Shown: positions 26,553 to 33,992 of the stretch, one piece after another
How the letters are laid out: each line of letters opens with the position of its first letter
How positions within the stretch are numbered: position 1 is the stretch's first letter
NCBI RefSeq assembly: GCF_900156315.1
Contig: NZ_FTNI01000036.1
Span: forward strand, 1-64,000
Direction: 5' to 3'
Origin: Microbispora rosea
GTDB taxonomy: Bacteria; Actinomycetota; Actinomycetes; Streptosporangiales; Streptosporangiaceae
Length of the DNA: 64,000 nt
Position numbers and translations under genes: made by a program
The notes under the pieces: model-generated
Seen by the model: the letters and a program-made list of their open reading frames with translations, nothing else
Database searches by the model: none
What the model was told of the DNA's origin: nothing

Positions 26553-27353
26553 ATGACGTCCTTCCAGGCGCTCAGCGAGGGCGTGAACGCGTGCAGAATC
26601 GTCGATCTGTCGAGCGACGTCGGCAATCACGCCGACGGCCCGTTCAAGACGGAGATCGACGCGCTCGAGCCGGTGCCGGGCGCGAGGTTCTTCTGCGAGA
26701 ACGTGCTCCCGAAGGTCGCGCCCCATGCCGTCGGGCGGCTCAGGCCCGAGAACTTCCCCAAGGGCGCGTTCCTGCGTCACGAGATGGTGCGCGCGTCGGT
26801 GCACGCGGGTTCCCACGTCGACGCGCCGGGACACTACGGCCCGGCGGACGACGGATCGCCCGGGCTCATCAACGAGGCCCCGCTCGGGTCCTTCATCGCC
26901 CCCGGCCTGATGTACGACGTGAGCCGGCTTCCGGACGACGTCGTGGGCCTGCGGCACGTCGACGTGCCGGGCCGCGGGAGCGAGGGCGCCATCGCGCTCA
27001 TCAGGACCGGCGGCGGGAAGGCGATCGGGAGCGATCTGGTCGAGGCGTTCCTGGATGCCGGCATCACCGTGCTCGGCACGGACGGAGAGAGCTTCGACGG
27101 GCCCTTCGCCCCGATGATCGACAGATATCTCGCGAGCGGGGACGACGCCGCGCTGTGGCCGGCTCATGTCCTCGGCCGCAGCCGCCCCTACTACCAGCTG
27201 GAACGGCTGCGCAACCTCGAGAAGCTACCGGCTTCCGGATTCCTCGTCATCGCGTTTCCCGTGCTCATCGAAGGCGCCACCGCCGCGTGGACGCGAGCGG
27301 TCGCGCTGGTTCCCCAAGGCGGCGCCGCGCAGGCGCCCGGCAGAGAGGAATGA
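26553..27353 (+). CDS. Cyclase family protein (kynurenine formamidase-like, PF04199)
   Basis: A 266-residue member of the cyclase/formamidase fold. The metal-binding signature is HAGSHVDAPGH, with H84, H88, D90 and H94 as likely ligands. It is followed by GTDGESFDGPFAPMID and a C-terminal FLVIAFPVLIEGATAAWTR strand pair. Members occur in type II polyketide clusters as later-ring cyclases, so a second or third cyclisation or dehydration is inferred here. GGAGG precedes ATG 26553. It is 3 bp from a second, structurally unrelated cyclase gene. Confidence 0.87.
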   Translation: MTSFQALSEGVNACRIVDLSSDVGNHADGPFKTEIDALEPVPGARFFCENVLPKVAPHAVGRLRPENFPKGAFLRHEMVRASVHAGSHVDAPGHYGPADDGSPGLINEAPLGSFIAPGLMYDVSRLPDDVVGLRHVDVPGRGSEGAIALIRTGGGKAIGSDLVEAFLDAGITVLGTDGESFDGPFAPMIDRYLASGDDAALWPAHVLGRSRPYYQLERLRNLEKLPASGFLVIAFPVLIEGATAAWTRAVALVPQGGAAQAPGREE

Positions 27354-27356
27354 TCC

Positions 27357-27797
27357 ATGCCCGTCATCACACGATCGGTGATCGTCAACGCTCCCGTCGA
27401 GGTGACCTTCGAGGTCTCCAACCGCATCGACAAGTGGCCCGAGATGATCCCGGAGTATCTGCGGTCCGAGATCCTGCGGCGCGAGGGGCGGAAGATCTGG
27501 TTCCGGCTGACCAACGCGGACGGAGCCTCTTGGGTGTCCTGGAGGATGCTCTATCCGCCCCACCTGGCCTACGCCGAGCGGCACGACCCCGTCGCACCGT
27601 TCGCGTACAACCACCTGACGTGGATCTACCAGGCGCTCCCGGGCAACCGCAGCCAGATGACCTGGGACATGTGCTTCGAGCTCTCCGACGAGCTGAGGGA
27701 CCAGGAGGAGGGGTGGCGCGAGCGGATGGCCGAGCACACGGCCGCCAACCAGGAGGCCCTCCGCAAGTACATCGAGTCCCTGGTGGAGGGCGCGTGA
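27357..27797 (+). CDS. Aromatase/cyclase, SRPBCC (START-like) fold
   Basis: A 146-residue single-domain protein of the TcmN/WhiE-VI polyketide cyclase type. It starts ITRSVIVNAPVEVTFEVSNR, continues WPEMIPEYLRSEIL and SWVSWRMLYPPHLAYAERHD, and ends with a long C-terminal helix that closes the cavity. Such proteins bind the nascent poly-beta-ketone on ACP and direct first-ring closure and aromatisation. GAGAGGAA precedes ATG 27357, and its stop overlaps the next start (TGATG). Being a mono-domain form suggests unreduced or spore-pigment-like folding, but this is only a tendency. Confidence 0.92.
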   Translation: MPVITRSVIVNAPVEVTFEVSNRIDKWPEMIPEYLRSEILRREGRKIWFRLTNADGASWVSWRMLYPPHLAYAERHDPVAPFAYNHLTWIYQALPGNRSQMTWDMCFELSDELRDQEEGWRERMAEHTAANQEALRKYIESLVEGA

Positions 27798-29536
27798 TGC
27801 GCGAGGCGGAACACGTACCCGTCCTGATCGTCGGCGGGTCCGTCAGCGGCCTGTCCACGGCGGCCTTCCTCGCGCGTCAGGGGGTCGCCTGCCGATTGGT
27901 GGAGCGTCGCGGCCGGCCCGCGTGGCACCCCCGGATGAGCGACGTGGGGCCGCGCTCCATGGAGCTGTTCCGATCCCTCGGCATCGAGGAGCGGCTGCGC
28001 GCCCTCGACGAGGGACGCGAAAGCGTGATCATCCGGGTCGACAGGCTCGCGGGCCGGGAGATCGAGCGGCTGTCCATGGGCGGGCCCGAGGAGTACGGCG
28101 GGCTCACCCCGACGGGGCAGGTCTGGTGCGATCAGGACCAACTCGAACCCGTCCTCCGGGCCCGCGCGGAAGAACTCGGAGCCGACATCCGCTTCGGTGT
28201 CGAACTGGTCGGCTTCACCCAGGACGAGGCCGGGGTCCGCGCCGTTCTCCGCGACACGGCCGGGGGCGGCGAGCACACGGTGACCGCCTCGTACCTCGTG
28301 GCGTGCGACGGCGCGCAGAGCCCGGTGCGCGAGCGCCTCGGCATCACCTGCGACGGACCGGGCGTGCTGTCGCACCAGGCCGGCATCCTCTTCCGGGCGG
28401 ATCTCAGCTCGGCGCTGCGGGGCCGGAGCTTCGTGCTCTGCCTCGTCGACGACCTGGTGGACTCCGCGACCGGCGACCGCCTGAACATCCTGCTGGAGCG
28501 GAACCTGGGACGCTGGACGCTGAGCGTGCCCTGCGACGCGGCACGAGGCGAGGGCGCGGCGGACTTCACACGGGAACGCTGCGTGGACCTCGTCCGCCGG
28601 GCGGTGGGCCAGGACGACCTGAGCGTCGAAGTGCTCGGCACGGACGTCTGGCCGATGCGGGCCCTGCTCGCCGAGCGCTACCGCTCGGGAAGGGTGTTCC
28701 TGGTCGGGGACGCGGCCAAGGTCCTCCCGCCGACCGGCGGCTTCGGGGGCAACTCGTGCATCGAGGACGCGCACAACCTCGCCTGGAAGCTGGCCGCGGC
28801 GCTCGACGGCACCGCCTCCCCCGGCCTTCTGGACAGCTACGAGGCCGAGCGCAGGCCGGTCGCCCAGCTGCTCCTCCGGGAGTCCGTCGCACGTGCGGGC
28901 CTGTTCCTGGCCGGTGCCGCCCAAGGCGGGTCCCGGCAGCCCGGCGACGGCCCGTCGAAGGCCGGCGTCGTCCTCGGCTACCGCTACAACTCCGGCGCGC
29001 TGATTCCGGATCCCGGCCCGGCGGACCCCGCCCCGGTCGAAGACCCCCGCCGGCCTTCCGGCCGCCCGGGAACGCGCGCCCCTCACGTCGTCGTGGAACG
29101 GCACGGCCGGACGCTGTCCACGATCGACCTGTTCGGCCCGGGCTTCGTCCTGCTGACCGGTTCCCGCGGCACCGCCTGGCAGCGGGCGGCCGCCGAGGTG
29201 GCCGGCGACCTCAGGGTCGATCTCACCGCCTACCGGGTGACACCGCCGCGGCCGTCCGCCTCTGCCGGCGGGGCCGCGGGCGACGCCGTCCTGCTCGACG
29301 TGGAGGACCGGTGGACCGGCGCGTACGGCGTGGGGGACGGCGGCGCCGTACTGGTGCGTCCCGACGGCTTCATCGCCTGGCGCCGTCCCGCGGAGGAAGA
29401 CCGGCCGGGCGACGCGCTCAGGGACGCGCTCGTCAGGCTGCTGCGTCCCTCCGGGGCCCCTTCCACGGCCGGAGGTCCGCCACGCACCCTCACGGTGACC
29501 GCGGACGCGAGCGCCACGGCGCCCGCGGCCTCGTGA
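27797..29536 (+). CDS. FAD-dependent aromatic polyketide monooxygenase
   Basis: A 579-residue PHBH-type hydroxylase. The dinucleotide-binding site is LIVGGSVSGLSTAAFLARQG, the DG motif lies in ACDGAQSPVRERLG, and the GD motif is LVGDAAKVLPPTGGFGG. In the last motif the normally conserved His of GDAAH is K308. A thioredoxin-like C-terminal domain of about 150 residues follows residue 430, as in RdmE/PgaE-type polyketide hydroxylases. It should hydroxylate or oxidise an aromatic ring using NAD(P)H and O2. The ATG overlaps the preceding stop by one base. Confidence 0.93.
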   Translation: MREAEHVPVLIVGGSVSGLSTAAFLARQGVACRLVERRGRPAWHPRMSDVGPRSMELFRSLGIEERLRALDEGRESVIIRVDRLAGREIERLSMGGPEEYGGLTPTGQVWCDQDQLEPVLRARAEELGADIRFGVELVGFTQDEAGVRAVLRDTAGGGEHTVTASYLVACDGAQSPVRERLGITCDGPGVLSHQAGILFRADLSSALRGRSFVLCLVDDLVDSATGDRLNILLERNLGRWTLSVPCDAARGEGAADFTRERCVDLVRRAVGQDDLSVEVLGTDVWPMRALLAERYRSGRVFLVGDAAKVLPPTGGFGGNSCIEDAHNLAWKLAAALDGTASPGLLDSYEAERRPVAQLLLRESVARAGLFLAGAAQGGSRQPGDGPSKAGVVLGYRYNSGALIPDPGPADPAPVEDPRRPSGRPGTRAPHVVVERHGRTLSTIDLFGPGFVLLTGSRGTAWQRAAAEVAGDLRVDLTAYRVTPPRPSASAGGAAGDAVLLDVEDRWTGAYGVGDGGAVLVRPDGFIAWRRPAEEDRPGDALRDALVRLLRPSGAPSTAGGPPRTLTVTADASATAPAAS

Positions 29537-29553
29537 CGAAGGGACCGTCAGGT

Positions 29554-30210
29554 ATGCGTGTGACCGTCTTCGGCGCCAGCGGCCGCACCGGCCGTCTGGT
29601 CGTGGAACGGGCGCTGGCGCGGGGACACGACGTGACGGCGGTCACGCGTGCCCCCGCCTCGGTCGCCGGCGGAGCCGGCCGCCGTCACCCGGGCAGACTC
29701 GAAATCCTCCGCGGCGACGTCGGCGACCTCGCATCGGTCCGCGAAGCGGTGCGGGACCGCGACGTCGTCCTCTCACTGGTCGCTCCCCCGCTCGCTCGCC
29801 ATGTCCTGCGTTCCACCAGCCTCTACTCGGAGGCCGGCCGCAACCTCGTCCGGGCGATGCGGACGACGGCATCGGGACGGCTGATCACCGTGTCCTCCGC
29901 CGGAGTCGTCGACGGCGACCCTTCCCATCCCCCGCTCTACCGCCTGGTGCTGAAGCCGCTCCTCTTCGACCGCGCCCTGTACCGGGACATGCGGATCATG
30001 GAGAAGGAGGTGGAGGAGAGCCGTCTGGAGTGGATCGTCGTCAGGGCCTCCGGACTCACGAACCGCCCACCCACCGGGAGGTACCGCGTGGGACTGGGCC
30101 GGCTTCCGCAGGGAGGGTCACGGGTGTCGCGGGCCGACCTCGCCGATTTCCTCATCGCCCAGTTCGACGGCACGACGTACGTGGGCGAGCATCCGACGGT
30201 CGCGTACTGA
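29554..30210 (+). CDS. NAD(P)-binding reductase (NmrA/SDR-atypical)
   Basis: A 218-residue single Rossmann domain starting MRVTVFGASGRTGRLVVERA, with GxxGxxG and R at the end of strand 2 (TRAPAS), which favours NADPH. ILRGDVGDLASVREAVRDRD and ITVSSAGVVDG follow. No YxxxK pair is evident, which fits the atypical NmrA-like group. In such clusters these proteins act as reductases of quinones or enones, or as accessory factors for the oxygenase. I chose ATG 29554 because GAAGGGA lies 9 nt upstream. GTG 29533, overlapping the oxygenase stop, is an alternative. Confidence 0.82.
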   Translation: MRVTVFGASGRTGRLVVERALARGHDVTAVTRAPASVAGGAGRRHPGRLEILRGDVGDLASVREAVRDRDVVLSLVAPPLARHVLRSTSLYSEAGRNLVRAMRTTASGRLITVSSAGVVDGDPSHPPLYRLVLKPLLFDRALYRDMRIMEKEVEESRLEWIVVRASGLTNRPPTGRYRVGLGRLPQGGSRVSRADLADFLIAQFDGTTYVGEHPTVAY

Positions 30211-30265
30211 TCGCCGCCCGGCCCGTCCACCGCCGTCCGGTGGCCGGGATTCCTAGCAGTCGTCA

Positions 30266-30283
30266 TGACAATCAGTTAGGCTG
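30266..30283. promoter_or_regulatory. Candidate MarR operator, site A (before the quinone oxidoreductase)
   Basis: TGACAATCAGTTAGGCTG matches 14 of 18 positions of the site at 32074-32091 (TGATTGTCAGTCAGGCTG), which lies between the cluster's marR gene and its exporter gene. It also contains the inverted repeat ATCAG-N5-CTGAT. The position, 130-147 bp before the ATG of the next gene, fits repression of an internal promoter. Confidence 0.65.
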
Positions 30284-30412
30284 ATCGTCCGTTCTACTGT
30301 CTCATAGCGCGCCGCGCGCGTGCTTCGCCGTTCCCTGCCCCGCCCAGGCCGACATCCCGGGCGGCCGCGGAACTCGACGCCGTGCGCCCAGAGGTCGGCA
30401 GGGAGAGAAAGC

Positions 30413-31462
30413 ATGCAGGTCGTACAGGCAGTGCGTTTCGGAAGCCCCGGCGTGCTGGAAGTCGGCGAGGCGCCGGATCCGGTCGCGGGCCCGGGACAGG
30501 TCGTGGTGGACGTGTCGTTCGCCGACACCCTCTTCCTCGACATCGTGATCCGCCGGGGCGTCCCCGGCCCGTGGGCGGTGCGTCCGCCGTACGTGCCCGG
30601 CTTCGGAGTGGCGGGACGCGTCCTCTCGGCCGGGGACGGGGTGGACCGTTCGTGGGTCGGCCGCGACGTGGTCGGGCGGCCGGGCGCGTTCGGCCCGGGG
30701 CCGGACACCGGAGACGTCGAGCAGGCGGCCGCCGGCTTCTCGCCGACGGGCGGGTACGCCGAACGGGCCACGCTCTCGACCGGCGCGATTTTCCCCGTGC
30801 CGAACGGGCTGGGCCTCGACCAGGCGGCGGCCCTCATCAACGACGGTTTCACCGCCATGCAGATCGCGGAGGCGGCGGGCATACGTTCCGGTGAGCGGGT
30901 GCTGGTCATGCCGGCGGGAGGCGGCCTGGGCAGCCTGCTCGTCCAGCTCGCCCACGCGGCGGGCGCCCAGGTGGTCGCGGCGGCCCGGGGCCGCCGCAAG
31001 TGCGAACTGGCGCGGTCTCTCGGCGCCGACGCCGCGATCGACTACGCGGAGGAAGGCTGGCCGGAACGCGTACGCGAGGCGACCGACGGCAAGGGCCTGG
31101 ACGTCGTCCTCGACGGCGTGGGCGGCGAGATCGGCCGCCTCGCGTTCCCGGTGGCGGCGCCGGGGGGCCGCTTCTTCGCGTTCGGCTCGCCCAGCGGCTC
31201 GTTCACGGAGGTGGACCCCGGCGAGGCGAGAGAACGCGACGTCACGGTGGTCGGTCTGATGCAACTACCGATGCGGCCGGGAGACGAAAGGCGCCTGCCC
31301 GCCCAGGCGCTAGCTCAGGCGGCCGAGGGCCGTATCACGCCGGTCATCGGGCAGACCTTCCCGTTGCGGGACGCGGCGGCCGCGCACGCCGCCATGGAGG
31401 CACGCGGAGTGATCGGGAAGACTCTGCTGCTGCCGGGAGGCACCGCCGAGGCCGGCCTGTGA
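30413..31462 (+). CDS. Quinone oxidoreductase-like MDR dehydrogenase
   Basis: A 349-residue zinc-free NADPH-dependent reductase. The catalytic domain shows FADTLFLDIVIRRG (a tyrosine-poor variant of the quinone reductase signature) and the Rossmann part VMPAGGGLGSLLVQLAHAAG, then DVVLDGVGGEIGRLA. The end ARGVIGKTLLLPG is typical. GGGAGAGA precedes ATG 30413; the frame stays open upstream without a start signal. It is separated from the core operon by 200 bp containing a MarR-type site shared with the exporter promoter. It may therefore serve product reduction or self-protection as well as biosynthesis. Confidence 0.87.
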   Translation: MQVVQAVRFGSPGVLEVGEAPDPVAGPGQVVVDVSFADTLFLDIVIRRGVPGPWAVRPPYVPGFGVAGRVLSAGDGVDRSWVGRDVVGRPGAFGPGPDTGDVEQAAAGFSPTGGYAERATLSTGAIFPVPNGLGLDQAAALINDGFTAMQIAEAAGIRSGERVLVMPAGGGLGSLLVQLAHAAGAQVVAAARGRRKCELARSLGADAAIDYAEEGWPERVREATDGKGLDVVLDGVGGEIGRLAFPVAAPGGRFFAFGSPSGSFTEVDPGEARERDVTVVGLMQLPMRPGDERRLPAQALAQAAEGRITPVIGQTFPLRDAAAAHAAMEARGVIGKTLLLPGGTAEAGL

Positions 31463-31570
31463 CGAGAGCGGAGCGTCCGCGCCGGACGCCGGCGCGGACC
31501 GCCTCCGGACGGGACCGGGAGGCGGATGACGACACGGCGCGCGGGAGGACCTCCGGGGACGCTCCGCTCG

Positions 31571-32035
31571 CTACCGGGGCGGAGCGCCGGCGTCGCCGGG
31601 CCCCTGGCCCCGGACGGCCCGGCCGAGCAGCTCGGTGAGCGTCCGCCGTTCGTCCTCGTCGAGCGCGCCGAGGAGTTCGCCTTCCGCCCCGCTCACCAGG
31701 CCGCGCCCCTGCTCCCCCGCCCGTACGCCGTCCGGCGTAAGCGTCAGCAGGTAGGCGCGCCGGTCCGCGGGGCTACGGCGACGCTCGACGAGCCTCGCCT
31801 GTTCGAGGCCGTCGACGACCGCGACGACGGTGGTCCGGTCGATGCCGAGGCGCTGGCCCAGGTGCTGCTGCGTCATCGGGCCCTCGTCGGCCAGCAGCGC
31901 CAGGACGGCCTGCTGCTTCACGGTCACCCCCAGCGCCTCGAGCCGCCGGGCTTCCAGGTCGAGGGCGCGCATGTAGAGCCTGCCGAGCAGGAAGCTGAGA
32001 CGGCCGGACAACGCCTGGGGCACCTCGGAGGTCAT
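31571..32035 (-). CDS. MarR-family regulator of the polyketide exporter
   Basis: A 154-residue winged-helix repressor. The DNA-reading part is MTQQHLGQRLGIDRTTVVAV with the wing RRRSPADRRAYLLTLTPDG. It is divergent from the DHA2 exporter with a 105-bp gap carrying one copy of the TGAYWRTCAGTYAGGCTG site. A second copy precedes the quinone oxidoreductase. The arrangement is the standard one in which the product or a precursor releases the repressor and induces export. Its 3' end faces the oxidoreductase gene 108 bp away. Confidence 0.92.
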   Translation of the reverse strand: MTSEVPQALSGRLSFLLGRLYMRALDLEARRLEALGVTVKQQAVLALLADEGPMTQQHLGQRLGIDRTTVVAVVDGLEQARLVERRRSPADRRAYLLTLTPDGVRAGEQGRGLVSGAEGELLGALDEDERRTLTELLGRAVRGQGPGDAGAPPR

Positions 32036-32073
32036 GCTGAGAGATTAGCAGCGGCACAAATAAACCGCTGTCC

Positions 32074-32091
32074 TGATTGTCAGTCAGGCTG
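32074..32091. promoter_or_regulatory. Candidate MarR operator, site B (marR/exporter gap)
   Basis: TGATTGTCAGTCAGGCTG sits 39 bp from the marR start and 50 bp from the exporter start. Its first nine bases are the exact reverse complement of the start of site A (TGACAATCA), and its last eleven are nearly the same in direct orientation. Confidence 0.7.
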
Positions 32092-32140
32092 TTACAGTTG
32101 CGCTCGACGAGACCCTGATCCGTGCGGAAGGACGAGCCGA

Positions 32141-33619
32141 ATGACGGAGAGCACCGAGCAGAGGACGGAGTCGTCGCACCCCAATCGCTGGCGATGGTTC
32201 GGGCTGGCTTCGGTCGCGCTCGCACAGCTGATGATCGTGGTCGACATGACGATCATCAATGTGGCGTTGCCCTCCATCAACGCCGACCTGGCGATCACGG
32301 CGGCCGACCGGCAGTGGGTCATCACCGCGTACACGCTCCCCTTCGCGGGACTCCTCCTGCTGGGCGGGCGGGTCAGCGACTACACCGGCCGCAAGCGAGC
32401 GCTTCTCATCGGGCTGGTCGGCTTCGCCGCGGCTTCGGTGGCCGGTGGCGCGGCGACGAGCCTGACGATGCTGCTGGCCGCCCGGGTGGCGCAGGGAGCG
32501 TTCGGCGCGCTGCTCGCGCCCGCGTCGCTCTCCCTCGTGGCCACGACCTTCACCGACCCCAAGGAGCGGGGTGCCGCGTTCGGGGTCTTCGGCGGGGTCG
32601 TCGCAGCGGGATCACCGATCGGGCTGATCCTCGGCGGAATCCTCACCACATCGCTGAGCTGGCACTGGGTGCTCTACGTCAACGCTCCCATCGCCCTGGT
32701 CGCCGCACTCGGCGTCGTGGTGTTCCTGCACGAGTCCCGCGCCGAGGTCAGGACCGGATACGACTTCCTCGGAGCGGTGCTGGCCACGGCCGGCCTGGTG
32801 GCGATCGTCTGGGGGTTCACCAAGGCGACGCAGGACGGCTGGACCGCGACGGCCACCATCGTGTCGCTCGCCGCGGGCGTCGTCCTGCTGGCCCTGTTCC
32901 TGCTCGCGGAGGCCCGGGTGGGCAACCCCCTGCTCCCTCTGCCGATCCTCCGCCATCGCGGACGCGGCGGCGCCTACCTCGTCGTCGCGCTGATGATGGC
33001 CGGGCCGTTCGGCGCCTACCTGTTCATCAGCTTCTTCCTGCAGGACATCAAGCATTACTCCGCCCTGCGGACGGGGCTGGCCTTCCTGCCGCTGACCCTC
33101 GGCGTCATGCTGGCCGTGGGCCTCGGCAGCCGGCTGATGACGACCGTCGCGCCACGGTTCATCATGGGGGCCGGCCTGCTCCTGGGGGCCGTGGGGATGG
33201 CGCTACTCACGCGCCTCGACGCCGACAGCGCGTACGCGTCCGGCGTCCTTCCCTCCTTCATCCTGATCGGCATCGGGATGGGCCTCGTCCTGCCGGCCGC
33301 ACTCGACCTGTCGACGTTCGGCGTACGGCCCAGCGAGACGGGCGTGGCGAGCGCGATGTTCAACGTCTCCCAGCAGGCCGGCGCGTCGCTCGACACCGCG
33401 TTGCTGAACACCGTCGCGGCCAACGGCACCGCGGCCTACCTCGCCGCCAACGCCTCCAGCGTGCAGAGCCAGGTTCACGGCTACAACCTCGCGACGGGGT
33501 GGGCGGCGGGGATCCTGCTCGTGGCCGCGCTGGCCGCCCTGCTCCTGATCGACACCCGGCTGGGAAAGACGGCTCCCATGGCGACGAGCCCCGAAGCCGA
33601 CGCGACGATCGCCCCCTAG
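32141..33619 (+). CDS. DHA2-family MFS drug:H+ antiporter (product exporter)
   Basis: A 492-residue integral membrane transporter with about 14 hydrophobic segments, the number typical of the EmrB/QacA group. Segment 1 is SVALAQLMIVVDMTIINVAL with the family VDxTIVNVAL pattern. The loop 2-3 signature is LGGRVSDYTGRKRALLIG. The TM5 motif C region is VAAGSPIGLILGGILT. It probably exports the cluster product and gives self-resistance. GGAAGGA lies before ATG 32141. A terminator hairpin follows 24 bp after the stop. Confidence 0.93.
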   Translation: MTESTEQRTESSHPNRWRWFGLASVALAQLMIVVDMTIINVALPSINADLAITAADRQWVITAYTLPFAGLLLLGGRVSDYTGRKRALLIGLVGFAAASVAGGAATSLTMLLAARVAQGAFGALLAPASLSLVATTFTDPKERGAAFGVFGGVVAAGSPIGLILGGILTTSLSWHWVLYVNAPIALVAALGVVVFLHESRAEVRTGYDFLGAVLATAGLVAIVWGFTKATQDGWTATATIVSLAAGVVLLALFLLAEARVGNPLLPLPILRHRGRGGAYLVVALMMAGPFGAYLFISFFLQDIKHYSALRTGLAFLPLTLGVMLAVGLGSRLMTTVAPRFIMGAGLLLGAVGMALLTRLDADSAYASGVLPSFILIGIGMGLVLPAALDLSTFGVRPSETGVASAMFNVSQQAGASLDTALLNTVAANGTAAYLAANASSVQSQVHGYNLATGWAAGILLVAALAALLLIDTRLGKTAPMATSPEADATIAP

Positions 33620-33643
33620 CGGTCACCTTCCGGTCCCGAAACA

Positions 33644-33689
33644 CCGCGATGAGGCGGCGCCCACCCCGGCACTCCTCATCGCGGCTTTT
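33644..33689 (+). terminator. Intrinsic terminator after the exporter gene
   Basis: CCGCGATGAGG (33644-33654) and CCTCATCGCGG (33674-33684) form an 11-bp perfect stem followed by CTTTT. It insulates the SARP gene from exporter transcription. Confidence 0.85.
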
Positions 33690-33781
33690 GCCGTGACCGG
33701 GATCATAATCGATCGCACAGTGAGACACCCGTCGCGTGAGGAGTTCACTTTTGAATGGTACGGACAGGACCAGTAAACCCC

Positions 33782-33826
33782 TTGCCACCTTTTAGGGCTG
33801 ATGTCATATACTAAGGTAGCCTAAGG
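33782..33826 (+). promoter_or_regulatory. Candidate promoter of the SARP gene with CTAAGG repeats
   Basis: TTGCCA (33782-33787) and TATACT (33807-33812) are 19 bp apart in an AT-rich segment. Overlapping the -10 box, CTAAGG occurs twice with a 10-bp period (33811-33826). The leader to ATG 33993 is therefore about 175 nt, long enough for post-transcriptional control. Confidence 0.55.
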
Positions 33827-33992
33827 AAACATTACGGGGCATTCCGGGGAATCGAGCACGGGCCGGAACCATGTAAAAGGATGTCCAAAAACGGGGAGAC
33901 ATCGGCGGCGGGCAGCCCGTTCCATTCATTCGAGCACGTCTCCGTGGCGGCATCCCATCCGGCACACGCTCTGAACAGACAGGGGGCCGGCG

